Notes under the pieces: generated by a model | Databases searched by the model: none | What the model saw: only the letters and a program-made list of their open reading frames with translations | Told to the model about the DNA's origin: nothing | Made by a program: the position numbers and the translations under genes | Shown: piece by piece, positions 1-9,437 of the stretch | How the letters are laid out: the number at the start of each line of letters is the position of its first letter | Position numbering within the stretch: the stretch's first letter is position 1 | Assembly: GCF_019297855.1 (NCBI RefSeq) | Contig: NZ_CP079194.1 | Coordinates: 731,501 to 795,500 of the forward strand | Direction of reading: 5' to 3' | From: Gymnodinialimonas ceratoperidinii | GTDB lineage: Bacteria > Pseudomonadota > Alphaproteobacteria > Rhodobacterales > Rhodobacteraceae | DNA length: 64,000 nt

Positions 1-1509
1 AGCATCACCTACGGCGCCTTGCAGGCCCGTTGGGCGGACGAGGGGCGCGTGCCGCCCACGCGCGAGCGGGTCTTCGCGGCAGAGGTGGCGCCGCTGACCT
101 TCGGGGATGAAACTCCGGTGCTGACAGCCTTCGGCGAGATCCGCTCGCGGCGGACGTTGGAATTGCGCGCGCCGGCGGAAGGCACTGTCGTGGAATTGGC
201 GGAAGGCTTCGAGGATGGCGGCGCGGTGACATCCGGGCAGCTTCTGGCGCGCATCGATCCGGCCGAGGCGCAATCGGCGCGGGACACGGCCGCCGCCGAT
301 CTGCAGGACGCCGAGAACGAATTGGCCGAAGCGACGCGCGCGCTGGAACTGGCCGAGGAAGAGGTCACTGCCGCGCGCAACCAAGCCGAGATCCGCAGCC
401 GCGCGCTGGAGCGCGCCCGCGACTTGCTGGAACGGGGCGTCGGCTCGACCGCTGCCGTGGAGACGGCAGAGTTGGCGGAGGCGACGGCGGCCCAGGCGAT
501 CTTGTCGCAGCGCCGCGCGTTGGCGGTTGCCGAGGCGCGGGTGGACAATGCGGGCACGGCGCTGTCGCGTCGCCAGATTGCCCTGGCGGAGGCCGAGCGT
601 CGCCTGGCGGAGACCGAGCTTCGCGCGGCCTTCAGTGGCGTGTTGACCGATGTGGATGCCGCCGCTGGCCGCCTGGTGAGCCGGAACGAACGCCTCGCCT
701 CGCTCATCGATGCCGACGCGTTGGAGGTCGCCTTCCGCATTTCGACCGCGCAATACATTCGCTTGCTGGACGCAGACGGCAACCTGCCGGAGCGCCCGGT
801 GCGGGTGATCCTTGATGTCTTCGGTCTCGATATGACGGCGGATGCGACGCTGACCCGCGAAAGCGGCGCGGTGGAAGAGGGGCAATCGGGCCGGCTGCTC
901 TTCGCGAGGATCGACAACGCCCGCGGCTTGCGGGTGGGCGATTTCGTCCGCGTCGAGGTGGATGAGCCGACGCTGTCCGATGTGGCGCGCCTGCCTGCCG
1001 CGGCACTTGGCTCGGACGGAGAAATCCTGCTTTTGGGCGAGGACAACGTGCTCGAGGCCGTGGAGGTCGCCCTGCTCAGCCGTCAGGGCGACGAGGTTCT
1101 GGTGCGGCCTACAGCATCCGCGCCGCGCGCGGGCGACGGTGAAGGCGCTGGCGCGGGCGATGCCGCGGGCCGCAGAGGGGCGGGCCGATCCGATGGAGAC
1201 GCGCCGGGCAATGCGCGCCCCGCCGGGCAGACTGCGACCCGGTTCGAGGGCCGCGACGTGGTGCTGGTCCGGACGCCCGTGCTGGGCGAGGGCATCCGGG
1301 TGAACCCGATCCGACCCGGTGCCGAGGATGCGCCCGAGGTGTCTGACACGATCGCCCTCGATCCTGAACGCCGGGCGCGGTTGATCACCTATGTGGAGAC
1401 CGATGGGCTCATCCCCGATGACGCCCGCACCCGCATGTTGCAACAACTCAACGAAGAGGAAGTGCCGCTGCGCATTGTGAACCGCCTCGAAGCGCGGATG
1501 GGCAGCTAG
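1..1509 (+). CDS. RND efflux periplasmic adaptor (membrane fusion protein), 5' partial
   Basis: The reading frame is open to the left edge, so the true start and any signal or lipid anchor lie outside the window; the first in-window initiator-like codon (TTG at 19) is probably internal. The visible 502 residues show the HlyD/AcrA layout: a lipoyl/barrel-sandwich half, a long Ala/Glu/Arg-rich coiled-coil hairpin (about residues 95-205), the returning lipoyl half (LRAAFSGVLTDVDAAAGRLV) and a beta-barrel region. Family members sit in the periplasm and link an inner-membrane RND pump to an outer-membrane channel. About 60 Gly/Ala/Arg-rich residues near 378-415 look like an unstructured insertion. 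The stop is one base before the RND permease start, so the two are co-translated. Substrate is unknown. Confidence 0.9.
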   Translation, partial: SITYGALQARWADEGRVPPTRERVFAAEVAPLTFGDETPVLTAFGEIRSRRTLELRAPAEGTVVELAEGFEDGGAVTSGQLLARIDPAEAQSARDTAAADLQDAENELAEATRALELAEEEVTAARNQAEIRSRALERARDLLERGVGSTAAVETAELAEATAAQAILSQRRALAVAEARVDNAGTALSRRQIALAEAERRLAETELRAAFSGVLTDVDAAAGRLVSRNERLASLIDADALEVAFRISTAQYIRLLDADGNLPERPVRVILDVFGLDMTADATLTRESGAVEEGQSGRLLFARIDNARGLRVGDFVRVEVDEPTLSDVARLPAAALGSDGEILLLGEDNVLEAVEVALLSRQGDEVLVRPTASAPRAGDGEGAGAGDAAGRRGAGRSDGDAPGNARPAGQTATRFEGRDVVLVRTPVLGEGIRVNPIRPGAEDAPEVSDTIALDPERRARLITYVETDGLIPDDARTRMLQQLNEEEVPLRIVNRLEARMGS

Positions 1510-1510
1510 G

Positions 1511-4500
1511 ATGCGCGATCTTCCCCCCTCCGCCGGTGGCCTGCTCAGCTACTTCACGCGCCACGGGACCGCGGCGAACCTGATCCTCGTGATGATGGTC
1601 GTCGCAGGCCTCGCGGCGCTGCCACAGATGCGCGCGCAGTTCTTCCCGGACGTGGTGAGTGACGAGATCAGCGTCGTGATGTCATGGGACGGCGCCGGCG
1701 CCGAGGACGTGGACACCGGCATCGTCTCGGTGCTGGAGCCGGCCTTGCTGCTCGTCCCCGGTGTGACGAGCTCCGAGGCGCGCTCGCAGGAAGGACGCGC
1801 CACGCTGTCGTTGGAGTTCGAGCCCGGCTGGGACATGTCCCGCGCGGCCGACGAGGTGCAGCAGGCACTGGACAGTGTCACCGATCTGCCCGACGACGCG
1901 GAGGAGGGCTCCGTGCGGCGCGGCAACTGGTTTGACAGCGTCACCGACGTGGTGATCACCGGGCCCGTCGCCACCGAGCAGATCGGGCGCTTTGCCGACG
2001 AACTGGTCACGCGGCTGTTCGAGGTCGGTGTCACCAATACCTCGATCCGAGGCATCGCCGCGCCGGAAACCATGGTGATCGTGCCGTCGGTCAACCTGAT
2101 CCGCTACGACATCTCCATGGCCGAGATCGCAAGCGTCATCGCCGATGCCGCCGATACGGCGCCCGCGGGCGACGTGGACGCGGCCAACGCCCGCATCCGC
2201 ACCGGCAGCGAGGCGCGCTCGGCCGACCAGATCGCGGACCTCACCCTGCGCATAGATGATGATGGCTCGGCCCTTGCCGTGGGCGACGTGGCCCGGATCG
2301 AGGTCAACGGTGTCGACCGCGAACGCGCCTATTTCGTCGGCGAAGACCCCGCCATCGTGATCCGCGTGCAGCGCTCGGAGGCGGGCGACGCGCTGGCCAT
2401 TCAGGCGTCTGTTGAAGAGGTCGTGGCCGAGTTGCAAGCCACGCTGCCCGCGGGCACCCAGATCGACCTGATCAACACGCGCGCCGAGGCGATCTCGGGG
2501 CGGCTTAACATCCTGCTCGACAACGCCCTGTTGGGGCTCGGGCTCGTCGTGGCGCTTCTTTTCCTGTTCCTGAACGCGCGCACGGCCTTCTGGGTGGCGA
2601 TGGGCATCCCGGTGGCGATGACGGCGGCCATCGCGTTGATGTTCGTGGCAGGAATCACCATCAACATGATCTCGCTTTTCGCGTTGATCATCACGCTCGG
2701 CATCGTGGTGGATGACGCCATCGTCGTGGGCGAGCACGCCGATTTTCGCGCGCGCCACTTGGGGGAGCCGCCTGTGGTCGCCGCCGAAAACGCCGCCCGT
2801 CGCATGGCCGCGCCGGTCTTCTCCGCCACGCTGACAACGGTGCTGGCCTTCACCGGCCTTGTCGCCATCGGCGGCCGGTTCGGCAACCTGATCGCGGATA
2901 TTCCCTTCACCGTCGTCGTGGTCCTGCTGGCGAGCCTCGTGGAATGTTTCCTGATCCTGCCCAACCACATGGCCCACGCGCTGGCGCATTCTGCCAAGAC
3001 CCATTGGTACGACTGGCCCTCGCGCGTGGTGAATGCTGGCTTCGACTGGGTGAACCTCAGGCTCTTCCGCCCGCTGATGCGCTTCGTGGTCTGGGCCCGC
3101 TACCCGGTGATCGCCTTCATCATCGTGCTGCTGTCCACGCAAACCGCGCAATACATCCGCGGCGACGTGATCTTCCGCTTCTTCAGCGCGCCCGAGACCG
3201 GCGGCGTCACCGCCAACTTCGCCATGCTCGACGGGGCGACGCGCGACGACAGCATCGAGCAGATGCAGGAAATGCAGCGCGCCGCCGAGGCCGTAGGCGC
3301 CGCCTTCGAGGCCGAGCACGGTGTGAACCCGCTGGCCTATGTGCTGGCCGAGGTCGGTGGCAACTCCGGCCGCGGATTGAGCGGCACCGAGAACAAGAGC
3401 GCCGATCTCTTGGGCGCGCTGTCGATCGAGCTGATTTCGGCCGATCTGCGCCCCTATTCCAGCTTTGCCTTCGCCAGCGCCATGCAGGACGAGGTCCGCC
3501 AATTGCCGCTCACCGAGACGCTGGCATTCCGGGGCGGACGCAGCGGCCCCGGCGGCGATGCCATCGACGTGCAGATCTTCGGCGGCACCTCCGACGTCCT
3601 GAAAGCCGCCTCGGAGGCGCTGCAGGCCGCGCTCGCAGGGTTCCCCGAGGTCTCGGGCCTGGAGGATTCCATGGCCTACGACCGTGAGGAGCTCTCGCTG
3701 CAACTCACCCCGCAGGGCGAAGCGCTCGGCTTCCAGATCGCCGATCTCGGCACCACGCTGCGCAACCGACTGGGCGGCATCGAGGCCGCCACCTATCCCG
3801 ACGGCCCGCGCACGGCGTCGATCCGGGTGGAACTGCCGGAGGGTGAGCTTACCGCCGATTTCCTCGATCGCACCCTGCTCCGGGCGGGCAGCGGACAATA
3901 CGTGCCGCTGGCCGACATCGTGACGGTCGACTCGCGCCAGGGCTTCTCCACCATCCAGCGCGAAAACGGCGTGCGGCTGATCTCGGTCACGGGGGATCTG
4001 TCCGACGACGATCCCGCCCGCGCCGAGGCGATCATGTCCGAACTGCAGGAGGTGATCATCCCGCAGATCGAGGAGAGCTTCGGCGTGGCGACACGGCTCT
4101 CGGGCCTTGCCGAGCAGGAGGAGGCTTTCCTCACCGACGCCGCCACCGGCTTCATCCTCTGCTTGATCGGGATCTACCTCGTGCTGGCGTGGATCTTCGC
4201 CTCCTGGGCGCGGCCGCTGGTGGTGATGGCGATCATCCCCTTCGGCCTCGTCGGCACGATCTTCGGCCACGTCGCATGGGACGTGCCGCTGAGCATGTTC
4301 ACCGTCGTGGGCCTGATCGGCATGACCGGCATCATCATCAACGATTCCATCGTGCTGGTCACGACGGTCGATGAATACGCCGAGAACCGCGGCCTCTTCC
4401 CGGCGATCGTCGATGGCGCCTGCGACCGCCTGCGCCCGGTGCTTCTGACCACCCTCACCACGGTTCTGGGCCTGATGCCCCTGCTCTGGGAGGGCTCGCA

Positions 4501-4906
4501 GGACGCGCAATTCCTCAAACCCACGGTGATTACGCTGGTCTACGGCCTGGGCTTCGGCATGGTCATCGTGCTGCTCGTCGTGCCCGCGCTTCTGGCCATC
4601 GGTCAGGACTTCGGCCAGCAGATGCGCGGCTACCGGCGCGCGCTCAAGGCCCGCTCCCTCAGCCCGGCCTTCACCGCGGGCATCGCCGCGCTGACGCTTG
4701 CCACCCTCGCGATCTTCGCCGCGACGCTCGGCGCCTTCATCCTCACCGGCACCATGTGGGGCCCCTTCGCGGCCCTTGGCACAAGCGCGCCCATGGCCTT
4801 CGTGGCCTTCGCACTCGCCACCGCGGCCCTCTGCCTCGCAGGCCTCGGCGCCGGGCTCATCGCCAAGTCAGCACGCCGCACGCAACCGCCGCAAAACCCG
4901 GCCTGA
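1511..4906 (+). CDS. RND family efflux transporter permease (AcrB/MexB type)
   Basis: A 1131-residue inner-membrane pump that would use the proton gradient to export substrates with the upstream adaptor. The N-terminal segment (LILVMMVVAGLAALPQM) is TM1; a TM block near residues 335-490 carries the RND proton-relay signature GIVVDDAIVVGEH (about 397); a second periplasmic domain and TM block follow (IVLAWIFASWARPLVVMAII and GMTGIIINDSIVL near 940). Family length is about 1020-1050, so the last ~80 residues are extra and hold two further hydrophobic stretches (TAGIAALTLATLAIFAATLG and MAFVAFALATAALCLAGLG). The start is one base after the adaptor stop. No outer-membrane channel gene is visible here. 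Substrate cannot be assigned. Confidence 0.93.
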   Translation: MRDLPPSAGGLLSYFTRHGTAANLILVMMVVAGLAALPQMRAQFFPDVVSDEISVVMSWDGAGAEDVDTGIVSVLEPALLLVPGVTSSEARSQEGRATLSLEFEPGWDMSRAADEVQQALDSVTDLPDDAEEGSVRRGNWFDSVTDVVITGPVATEQIGRFADELVTRLFEVGVTNTSIRGIAAPETMVIVPSVNLIRYDISMAEIASVIADAADTAPAGDVDAANARIRTGSEARSADQIADLTLRIDDDGSALAVGDVARIEVNGVDRERAYFVGEDPAIVIRVQRSEAGDALAIQASVEEVVAELQATLPAGTQIDLINTRAEAISGRLNILLDNALLGLGLVVALLFLFLNARTAFWVAMGIPVAMTAAIALMFVAGITINMISLFALIITLGIVVDDAIVVGEHADFRARHLGEPPVVAAENAARRMAAPVFSATLTTVLAFTGLVAIGGRFGNLIADIPFTVVVVLLASLVECFLILPNHMAHALAHSAKTHWYDWPSRVVNAGFDWVNLRLFRPLMRFVVWARYPVIAFIIVLLSTQTAQYIRGDVIFRFFSAPETGGVTANFAMLDGATRDDSIEQMQEMQRAAEAVGAAFEAEHGVNPLAYVLAEVGGNSGRGLSGTENKSADLLGALSIELISADLRPYSSFAFASAMQDEVRQLPLTETLAFRGGRSGPGGDAIDVQIFGGTSDVLKAASEALQAALAGFPEVSGLEDSMAYDREELSLQLTPQGEALGFQIADLGTTLRNRLGGIEAATYPDGPRTASIRVELPEGELTADFLDRTLLRAGSGQYVPLADIVTVDSRQGFSTIQRENGVRLISVTGDLSDDDPARAEAIMSELQEVIIPQIEESFGVATRLSGLAEQEEAFLTDAATGFILCLIGIYLVLAWIFASWARPLVVMAIIPFGLVGTIFGHVAWDVPLSMFTVVGLIGMTGIIINDSIVLVTTVDEYAENRGLFPAIVDGACDRLRPVLLTTLTTVLGLMPLLWEGSQDAQFLKPTVITLVYGLGFGMVIVLLVVPALLAIGQDFGQQMRGYRRALKARSLSPAFTAGIAALTLATLAIFAATLGAFILTGTMWGPFAALGTSAPMAFVAFALATAALCLAGLGAGLIAKSARRTQPPQNPA

Positions 4907-4908
4907 CC

Positions 4909-4958
4909 CTTCATCTTTTCATAAATACGGCGGGGAGCTTGAGGGGCTGGCCCCTCAA
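4909..4958 (-). repeat. Composite 3' element, copy A1 (hairpin plus GTATTTATGAAAAGATGAAG tail)
   Basis: Read on the minus strand just after the DsbD-like gene stop: a perfect 8-bp stem with 4-base loop (TTGAGGGG CCAG CCCCTCAA, 4939-4958), then GCTCCCCGCC, then GTATTTATGAAAAGATGAAG (4909-4928). The same order occurs at 20425-20493 and shorter relatives at 13572 and 39356. The hairpin may act as a terminator, but no U-run follows it directly. Confidence 0.7.
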
Positions 4959-4971
4959 AACCACTCGGGCT

Positions 4972-5781
4972 TCAGCCGGTGCAACGGTTCAACTCGACAG
5001 CCATGCGGCTGCCGATCACCGTGATGCGCAGATCGCCCCGGTTCATCGCGAAGGGGCCGTGGTCGGCCGGCACCACGTCGGCTACACCGATGAGCCAGCC
5101 GCCCTGGCGCTCGGTCGCTGCCTCCGAAACCCAGATCATCGGGTCACGATGCTCGACGACAAGCGCCTCGTTCCGCCCGGTGTCCGGCACCTGCGCACGT
5201 ACGGTGACGCGCAAGCCATCGGCGATCGGCTCGATGGCGCAGGTCACGGCGCCCGCACCGGCCTCGGCCGCAGTGTACGGCCGATCCGATAGCGCTGCCG
5301 CAATGGCGCCGTCGCGCGTCGTCTCGACCGGAAGGACACCGCCAAGGTCGACCGTAATCGGCATGCAGACATCCTGGCAGACACCAAGATCCAGCCGCCC
5401 GGACACCCGCGCCACGCCGGCCGTGTCGAGGGCGAATTCCAGCGGCAGGATCACGTCGCCTTCGTAGCCGATGGCGCGCAAGCCGTTGCTGTAGAATACC
5501 TGCGGACGCGGCCAATGGATCGCCATGCCGGTGACGCCCTCGGCGCGGGTCAGGCGCAGGACCGTCGGCACGCCGCCATCGCCCGGCGCGCGCCAATAGG
5601 TCTTCCAGCCGGGCGCCAGCCGAATGCGGATCGCGGCCATGTGCCGGGAACCGTCGAGCCGGTAGCCGGGCATCAGGCTCACGTCGACCACATCCTCGGC
5701 CGAGACATATTGGGCGGAGACGGGCAGCGCGGACATCAACCCGAGGGTTGCGGCACAGAACAGGCGGGCGAGAAAGGTCAT
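4972..5781 (-). CDS. Protein-disulfide reductase DsbD N-terminal-domain-like periplasmic protein
   Basis: 269 residues with a clear signal peptide (MTFLARLFCAATLGLMSALP, cleavage near SAQ at 22-24). The mature part resembles the thiol-accepting DsbD alpha domain found alone in Rhodobacterales: the LAPGWKTYWRAPGDGG segment (55-70), a PRPQVFYSNGLRAIGYEGDV strand (91-110) and a Cys pair C135-x3-C139 (LGVCQDVCMPI). DsbD alpha passes electrons from the membrane core to periplasmic partners such as DsbC or cytochrome-maturation proteins. There is no membrane core or thioredoxin domain here, so it must act with other proteins or bind rather than reduce. Divergent from yqgE. Role is inferred from family similarity. 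Confidence 0.75.
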   Translation of the reverse strand: MTFLARLFCAATLGLMSALPVSAQYVSAEDVVDVSLMPGYRLDGSRHMAAIRIRLAPGWKTYWRAPGDGGVPTVLRLTRAEGVTGMAIHWPRPQVFYSNGLRAIGYEGDVILPLEFALDTAGVARVSGRLDLGVCQDVCMPITVDLGGVLPVETTRDGAIAAALSDRPYTAAEAGAGAVTCAIEPIADGLRVTVRAQVPDTGRNEALVVEHRDPMIWVSEAATERQGGWLIGVADVVPADHGPFAMNRGDLRITVIGSRMAVELNRCTG

Positions 5782-5887
5782 GGAACGGAGGTATGAAGTC
5801 GTGGCTGAAATGAAAAGTCACGTTCGCGCGAAGCCCGCGTCTCGAAAGGCAATTGATTGAATCCCGCAACAGGCCCATGTTGACGCC

Positions 5888-6466
5888 ATGACCATGCCAG
5901 ACCTCTCCCACGATCTGACCGGGAAATTGCTGATCGCGATGCCCGGAATGGAAGACCCGAGGTTCGCGGGCGGGGTGATCCTGCTCTGCGTGCACTCGCC
6001 GGATCAGGCCATGGGCCTGATGATCAACAAGCCGATGGAAGAGGTCACCTTCAAGGAGTTGATGGAGCAGCTCGACATCCCCAACCGCGGCACCGCGCCC
6101 ACCGTGCCGGTGGGGTTCGGCGGCCCGGTCGAGATGCGCCGGGGCTTCGTGCTGCATTCCCCCGATTACGCGCCGCGCGGGGAAGAGGCGTTGCGCATCG
6201 ACCACCGTTTCGCGATGACAGGCACCCTCGATATCCTCGAAGACATTGCCGGCGGACGCGGCCCGATGCGCGCCCTTCTGGCGCTTGGCTATGCCGGGTG
6301 GGGCGAAGGCCAGCTGGAGGCCGAGATCGCCCGCAACGATTGGCTGACCGCCGATGCCACGCCGGAACTGGTGTTCGATCTGGCGATGGACAAGAAGTGG
6401 GACGCGGCGGTGCAAAGCCTCGGGATCAACCCGCTGATGCTATCATCCGAGGCCGGGCACGCCTAG
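5888..6466 (+). CDS. YqgE/AlgH family protein
   Basis: 192 residues matching UPF0301 across its length: LTGKLLIAMPGMEDPRFAGGV near the N terminus, then VILLCVHSPDQAMGLMINKP and a VPVGFGGPVEMRRGF segment. The family is small, cytosolic and of unsettled function; AlgH was named for alginate regulation in Pseudomonas. Its TAG stop shares the bases CTAG with the convergent stop of the threonylcarbamoyl-AMP synthase gene, so the two transcripts overlap at their 3' ends. Confidence 0.93.
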   Translation: MTMPDLSHDLTGKLLIAMPGMEDPRFAGGVILLCVHSPDQAMGLMINKPMEEVTFKELMEQLDIPNRGTAPTVPVGFGGPVEMRRGFVLHSPDYAPRGEEALRIDHRFAMTGTLDILEDIAGGRGPMRALLALGYAGWGEGQLEAEIARNDWLTADATPELVFDLAMDKKWDAAVQSLGINPLMLSSEAGHA

Positions 6467-7407
6467 GTTGCGGCGCGGCGCAGCCTGTCGTTGATCGCAC
6501 GCCCGAGGCCCACCTCCGGCACCGCTGCCACCCGGATCGCCGGCGCCCCACGCGAGGTTGCGAGGGCATCCGCGCCATGGAGCACCGCGAAGAGCCGTGC
6601 GGCAGCGTCCACGAGGTCGCCATCCTCCGAGAGCGAGAGCTCGCCCGGCGTCGCGCCGAAGCCCACCGTCACCTCACCCGCCTGCGCGTCGCCGCCAAGG
6701 AGGACCTTGGTGCGCGGGGCGTAATGACGCTCCATCTGTCCCGGTGCCTCGACGCGGCCCGGTGTCAGATCCGCCACGACCGGCCCGACGCGCGCTTCCA
6801 CCGCTTCGCGCGAGATGCCGCCTTCGCGCAGCAGCCGGACCCCGTCCGGGCCGGGCGCGAGGATCGTGGATTCGAGGCCGACACCGCAGGCGCCGCCGTC
6901 CAGCACCGCGTCGATCCGACCCTCCAGCCCGTCCAGAACATGCTGCGCCAGCGTCGGGCTGATCTGGCCGGACGGGTTGGCCGATGGCGCCGCAATCGGT
7001 CCGCCAAACTCCGCCAGAACCTTGCGCGCGAGCGAATGCGCGGGCACCCGCACGGCCAAGGTGTCGAGCCCGCCTGACACCAGGTCCGCCACATTGCCCC
7101 GTGATGGCAGCACCAGCGTCATCGGGCCCGGCCAGAAGGCCTCGGCCAGCGTGCGGGCGGTGTCGGAGAAGTCGACGAGTTCCGCCGCGGCCTCCACCGA
7201 CAGCACATGGACGATCAGCGGATTGAACGTGGGACGGCCCTTGGCTTCGAATATCCGCGCCACGGCGGTGTTGTTTCGCGCATCGGCGGCAAGGCCGTAG
7301 ACCGTTTCCGTCGGCAGGGCCAACAGCCCCCCGTCACGCAATATTGCTACCGCACGGGCGATGCCCGCGACATTATCGTGCAGCGTTTCGACTTTTAGGG
7401 GTGGCAT
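6463..7407 (-). CDS. L-threonylcarbamoyladenylate synthase (Sua5 type)
   Basis: 314 residues. Makes threonylcarbamoyl-AMP from threonine, bicarbonate and ATP, the first step of t6A37 tRNA modification. The YrdC domain fills the first ~200 residues: GGLLALPTETVYGLAADARN, the KGRPTFNPLIVHV binding loop, and APSANPSGQISPT. The remaining ~110 residues (AQAGEVTVGFGATPGELSLSEDGDLVDAA and after) are the C-terminal Sua5 domain, so this is the long Sua5 form rather than the short TsaC. Convergent with yqgE, stops overlapping. Confidence 0.95.
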   Translation of the reverse strand: MPPLKVETLHDNVAGIARAVAILRDGGLLALPTETVYGLAADARNNTAVARIFEAKGRPTFNPLIVHVLSVEAAAELVDFSDTARTLAEAFWPGPMTLVLPSRGNVADLVSGGLDTLAVRVPAHSLARKVLAEFGGPIAAPSANPSGQISPTLAQHVLDGLEGRIDAVLDGGACGVGLESTILAPGPDGVRLLREGGISREAVEARVGPVVADLTPGRVEAPGQMERHYAPRTKVLLGGDAQAGEVTVGFGATPGELSLSEDGDLVDAAARLFAVLHGADALATSRGAPAIRVAAVPEVGLGRAINDRLRRAAT

Positions 7408-7532
7408 CTCGTGACGTAACGTTGAAGTTGCTGATCCAATTGCCGAGGCTTCATGATTGGCCTCAACACGATACCGGCCCTAGCGCGAAACACGCCCGCG
7501 CGCAAATGGCCCCGTCTCCGGGAGACCCTATT

Positions 7533-9209
7533 ATGACCTATCGCGCCCCCGTTTCCGATATCACCTTCTGCCTCGATCACATCGTGGGATTTGACCGTGT
7601 GCAGGCAGCCTCGACCTTCGAGGAGGCCACCACCGATGTCGTGCAGGCGATCCTGACGGAAGCGGGCCGCATCTGCGAGGAGGTCATCGCGCCCCTGAAC
7701 CGGGCCGGCGATCTGCATCCCGCGCGGCTGGAGAACGGCGTCGTGCGCACTTCGCCGGGGTTTGCGGAGGGCTACAAGGCGATTGCCGAGGCCGGATTCC
7801 TCGCGATTTCCGGCGATCCGGAATATGGCGGCATGGGCCTGCCCCTGACCGTGACGACGGCGGTGAACGAGATGATCGGCAGCGCCTGCCTCTCGCTGGA
7901 ACTGAACCCGCTGATGACGCAAGGCCAGATCGAGGCGCTGGAGCACCACGCCTCGGACGCAATCAAGGACCTCTACCTGCCGAAGCTGAACACCGGCGAA
8001 TGGAGCGGCACGATGAACCTGACCGAGCCGCAGGCTGGCTCGGACGTTGGCGCGCTGACCACCAAGGCGGTGCCGAACGAAGACGGCACCTACGCGATCT
8101 CAGGACAGAAGATCTACATCTCCTGGGGCGATCACGACATGACCGAGAACATCGTGCACCTCGTCCTCGCCCGCCTGCCCGATGCGCCGAAAGGCACCAA
8201 GGGCATCAGCCTGTTCCTCGTGCCCAAGAAGATCCCCGACGAGAAGGGCAACCCCGGCGTGGCCAACAGCCTCAGCGTGGTCAGCCTAGAGCACAAGTTG
8301 GGCCTGCACGGCTCGCCCACCTGCGTGATGCAGTATGACGGCGCGCAGGGCTGGCTGATCGGCGAAGAGAACAAGGGCATGGCCGCGATGTTCACGATGA
8401 TGAACAACGCCCGCCTTGGCGTCGGCGTGCAGGGGCTTTCCATTGCCGAGGCCGCCTACCAGCAGGCACTGGAATTCGCGCAGGAGCGCAAGCAGGGCCG
8501 CAGCCCGGTGGAGAACGGGACCGGCACGATCCTCGACCACGCGGACGTGCGCCGGATGCTGATCGAGATGAAGGCCGAGGTCTTCGCCGCCCGTGCGATG
8601 GCGCTGGACCTTGCCGTCTCGCTCGACCTTGCGAAAACCGGTGACGCCGCCGCGAAGGCCCGCGCCGCCCTCCTCACGCCCATCGCCAAGACCTACGGCA
8701 CCGAGACCGGCATCAAGCTGGCCAACATGGGCATTCAGGTCCACGGCGGCATGGGCGTGATCGAGGAGACCGGCGCCGCCCAATTCGCCCGCGACGTGCG
8801 GGTGACGGCGATCTACGAGGGCACCAACGGCATTCAGGCGATGGACCTCGTCGGGCGCAAGCTGATGGACGGCGGCACCGCGGCCTTCGCGCTCATCGAC
8901 GAGATCGAGGCGGCGGGACATGACACCGTGAGCGCCATGGCGCAGGAACTGCGCCGCACCACCGAACATCTTCTGACGCTGGAGCCGAACGACCGTTTCG
9001 GCGGCGCGGTGCCCTACCTGATGGCTTTTGCCCGGGTTCTGGGCGCGCATTACCACGCCAAGGCGGCTGAAAGCGGCGACAAGACGCGGCAGGCGCTGGC
9101 GCAGTATCACCTGACCCGGCTTTTGCCGGAGGCCCAGGGGCTGATGGCACAGGCACGTTGCGGGGCCGAGGGGCTTTACGATCTGTCGGCCGACGATCTG
9201 GCCGCCTGA
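7533..9209 (+). CDS. Acyl-CoA dehydrogenase, long form with C-terminal extension (DmdC-like)
   Basis: 558 residues from the ATG at 7533, chosen because GGAGA lies just upstream and the protein then begins MTYRAPVSDITFCLDHIVGF, the usual start of this subfamily; the frame is open further upstream without similarity. FAD-dependent oxidation of acyl-CoA to enoyl-CoA. Visible: the flavin/substrate segment MNLTEPQAGSDVGALTTKAV, NARLGVGVQGLSIAEAAYQQ, and AIYEGTNGIQAMDLVGRKL carrying the expected catalytic Glu. The length and C-terminal helical extension match the group containing 3-methylmercaptopropionyl-CoA dehydrogenase (DmdC) as well as general fatty-acid enzymes; no other dmd gene is nearby, so substrate is open. 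Confidence 0.9.
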   Translation: MTYRAPVSDITFCLDHIVGFDRVQAASTFEEATTDVVQAILTEAGRICEEVIAPLNRAGDLHPARLENGVVRTSPGFAEGYKAIAEAGFLAISGDPEYGGMGLPLTVTTAVNEMIGSACLSLELNPLMTQGQIEALEHHASDAIKDLYLPKLNTGEWSGTMNLTEPQAGSDVGALTTKAVPNEDGTYAISGQKIYISWGDHDMTENIVHLVLARLPDAPKGTKGISLFLVPKKIPDEKGNPGVANSLSVVSLEHKLGLHGSPTCVMQYDGAQGWLIGEENKGMAAMFTMMNNARLGVGVQGLSIAEAAYQQALEFAQERKQGRSPVENGTGTILDHADVRRMLIEMKAEVFAARAMALDLAVSLDLAKTGDAAAKARAALLTPIAKTYGTETGIKLANMGIQVHGGMGVIEETGAAQFARDVRVTAIYEGTNGIQAMDLVGRKLMDGGTAAFALIDEIEAAGHDTVSAMAQELRRTTEHLLTLEPNDRFGGAVPYLMAFARVLGAHYHAKAAESGDKTRQALAQYHLTRLLPEAQGLMAQARCGAEGLYDLSADDLAA

Positions 9210-9212
9210 CAC

Positions 9213-9437
9213 ATGGCGGCCCGGGGCTTCACGTGGCAGGCCGGGAGTGCCGGCGACGTGACGCTCTTTCATCACGGCAAGCGCGCCACGACCCTGCGCG
9301 GGCGTAAGGCGCGCGCCTTCCTTGACCTCGCCTCCGCGGGCGACGAGGGTGCCGTTCAACTCGAAGCTGCGCGACTGACGGGTAATTACAAGCGCGGCAA
9401 CGAACGCCAATCCAAAGGACACGCACGCAATGCCTGA
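9213..9437 (+). CDS. Small conserved-type hypothetical protein, 74 aa
   Basis: Starts 3 bases after the acyl-CoA dehydrogenase stop and overlaps the start of the MBL hydrolase by 8 bases, so it sits inside a tight three-gene operon. Basic and soluble, with no signal or membrane segment (MAARGFTWQAGSAGDVTLFH at the start). I do not recognise a family. The operon packing makes it likely to be translated; function unknown. Confidence 0.6.
   Translation: MAARGFTWQAGSAGDVTLFHHGKRATTLRGRKARAFLDLASAGDEGAVQLEAARLTGNYKRGNERQSKGHARNA

Noticed and set aside
1682..4510. 942-codon open frame on the minus strand
   Set aside because: It is antisense to the RND permease; composition is His/Gln/Asp/Gly/Arg-rich with no family match, typical of a shadow frame in high-GC DNA.
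4939..4958. Simple rho-independent terminator for the RND operon
   Set aside because: The stem is perfect but no T-run follows on the plus strand; it fits better as part of the repeated minus-strand element.
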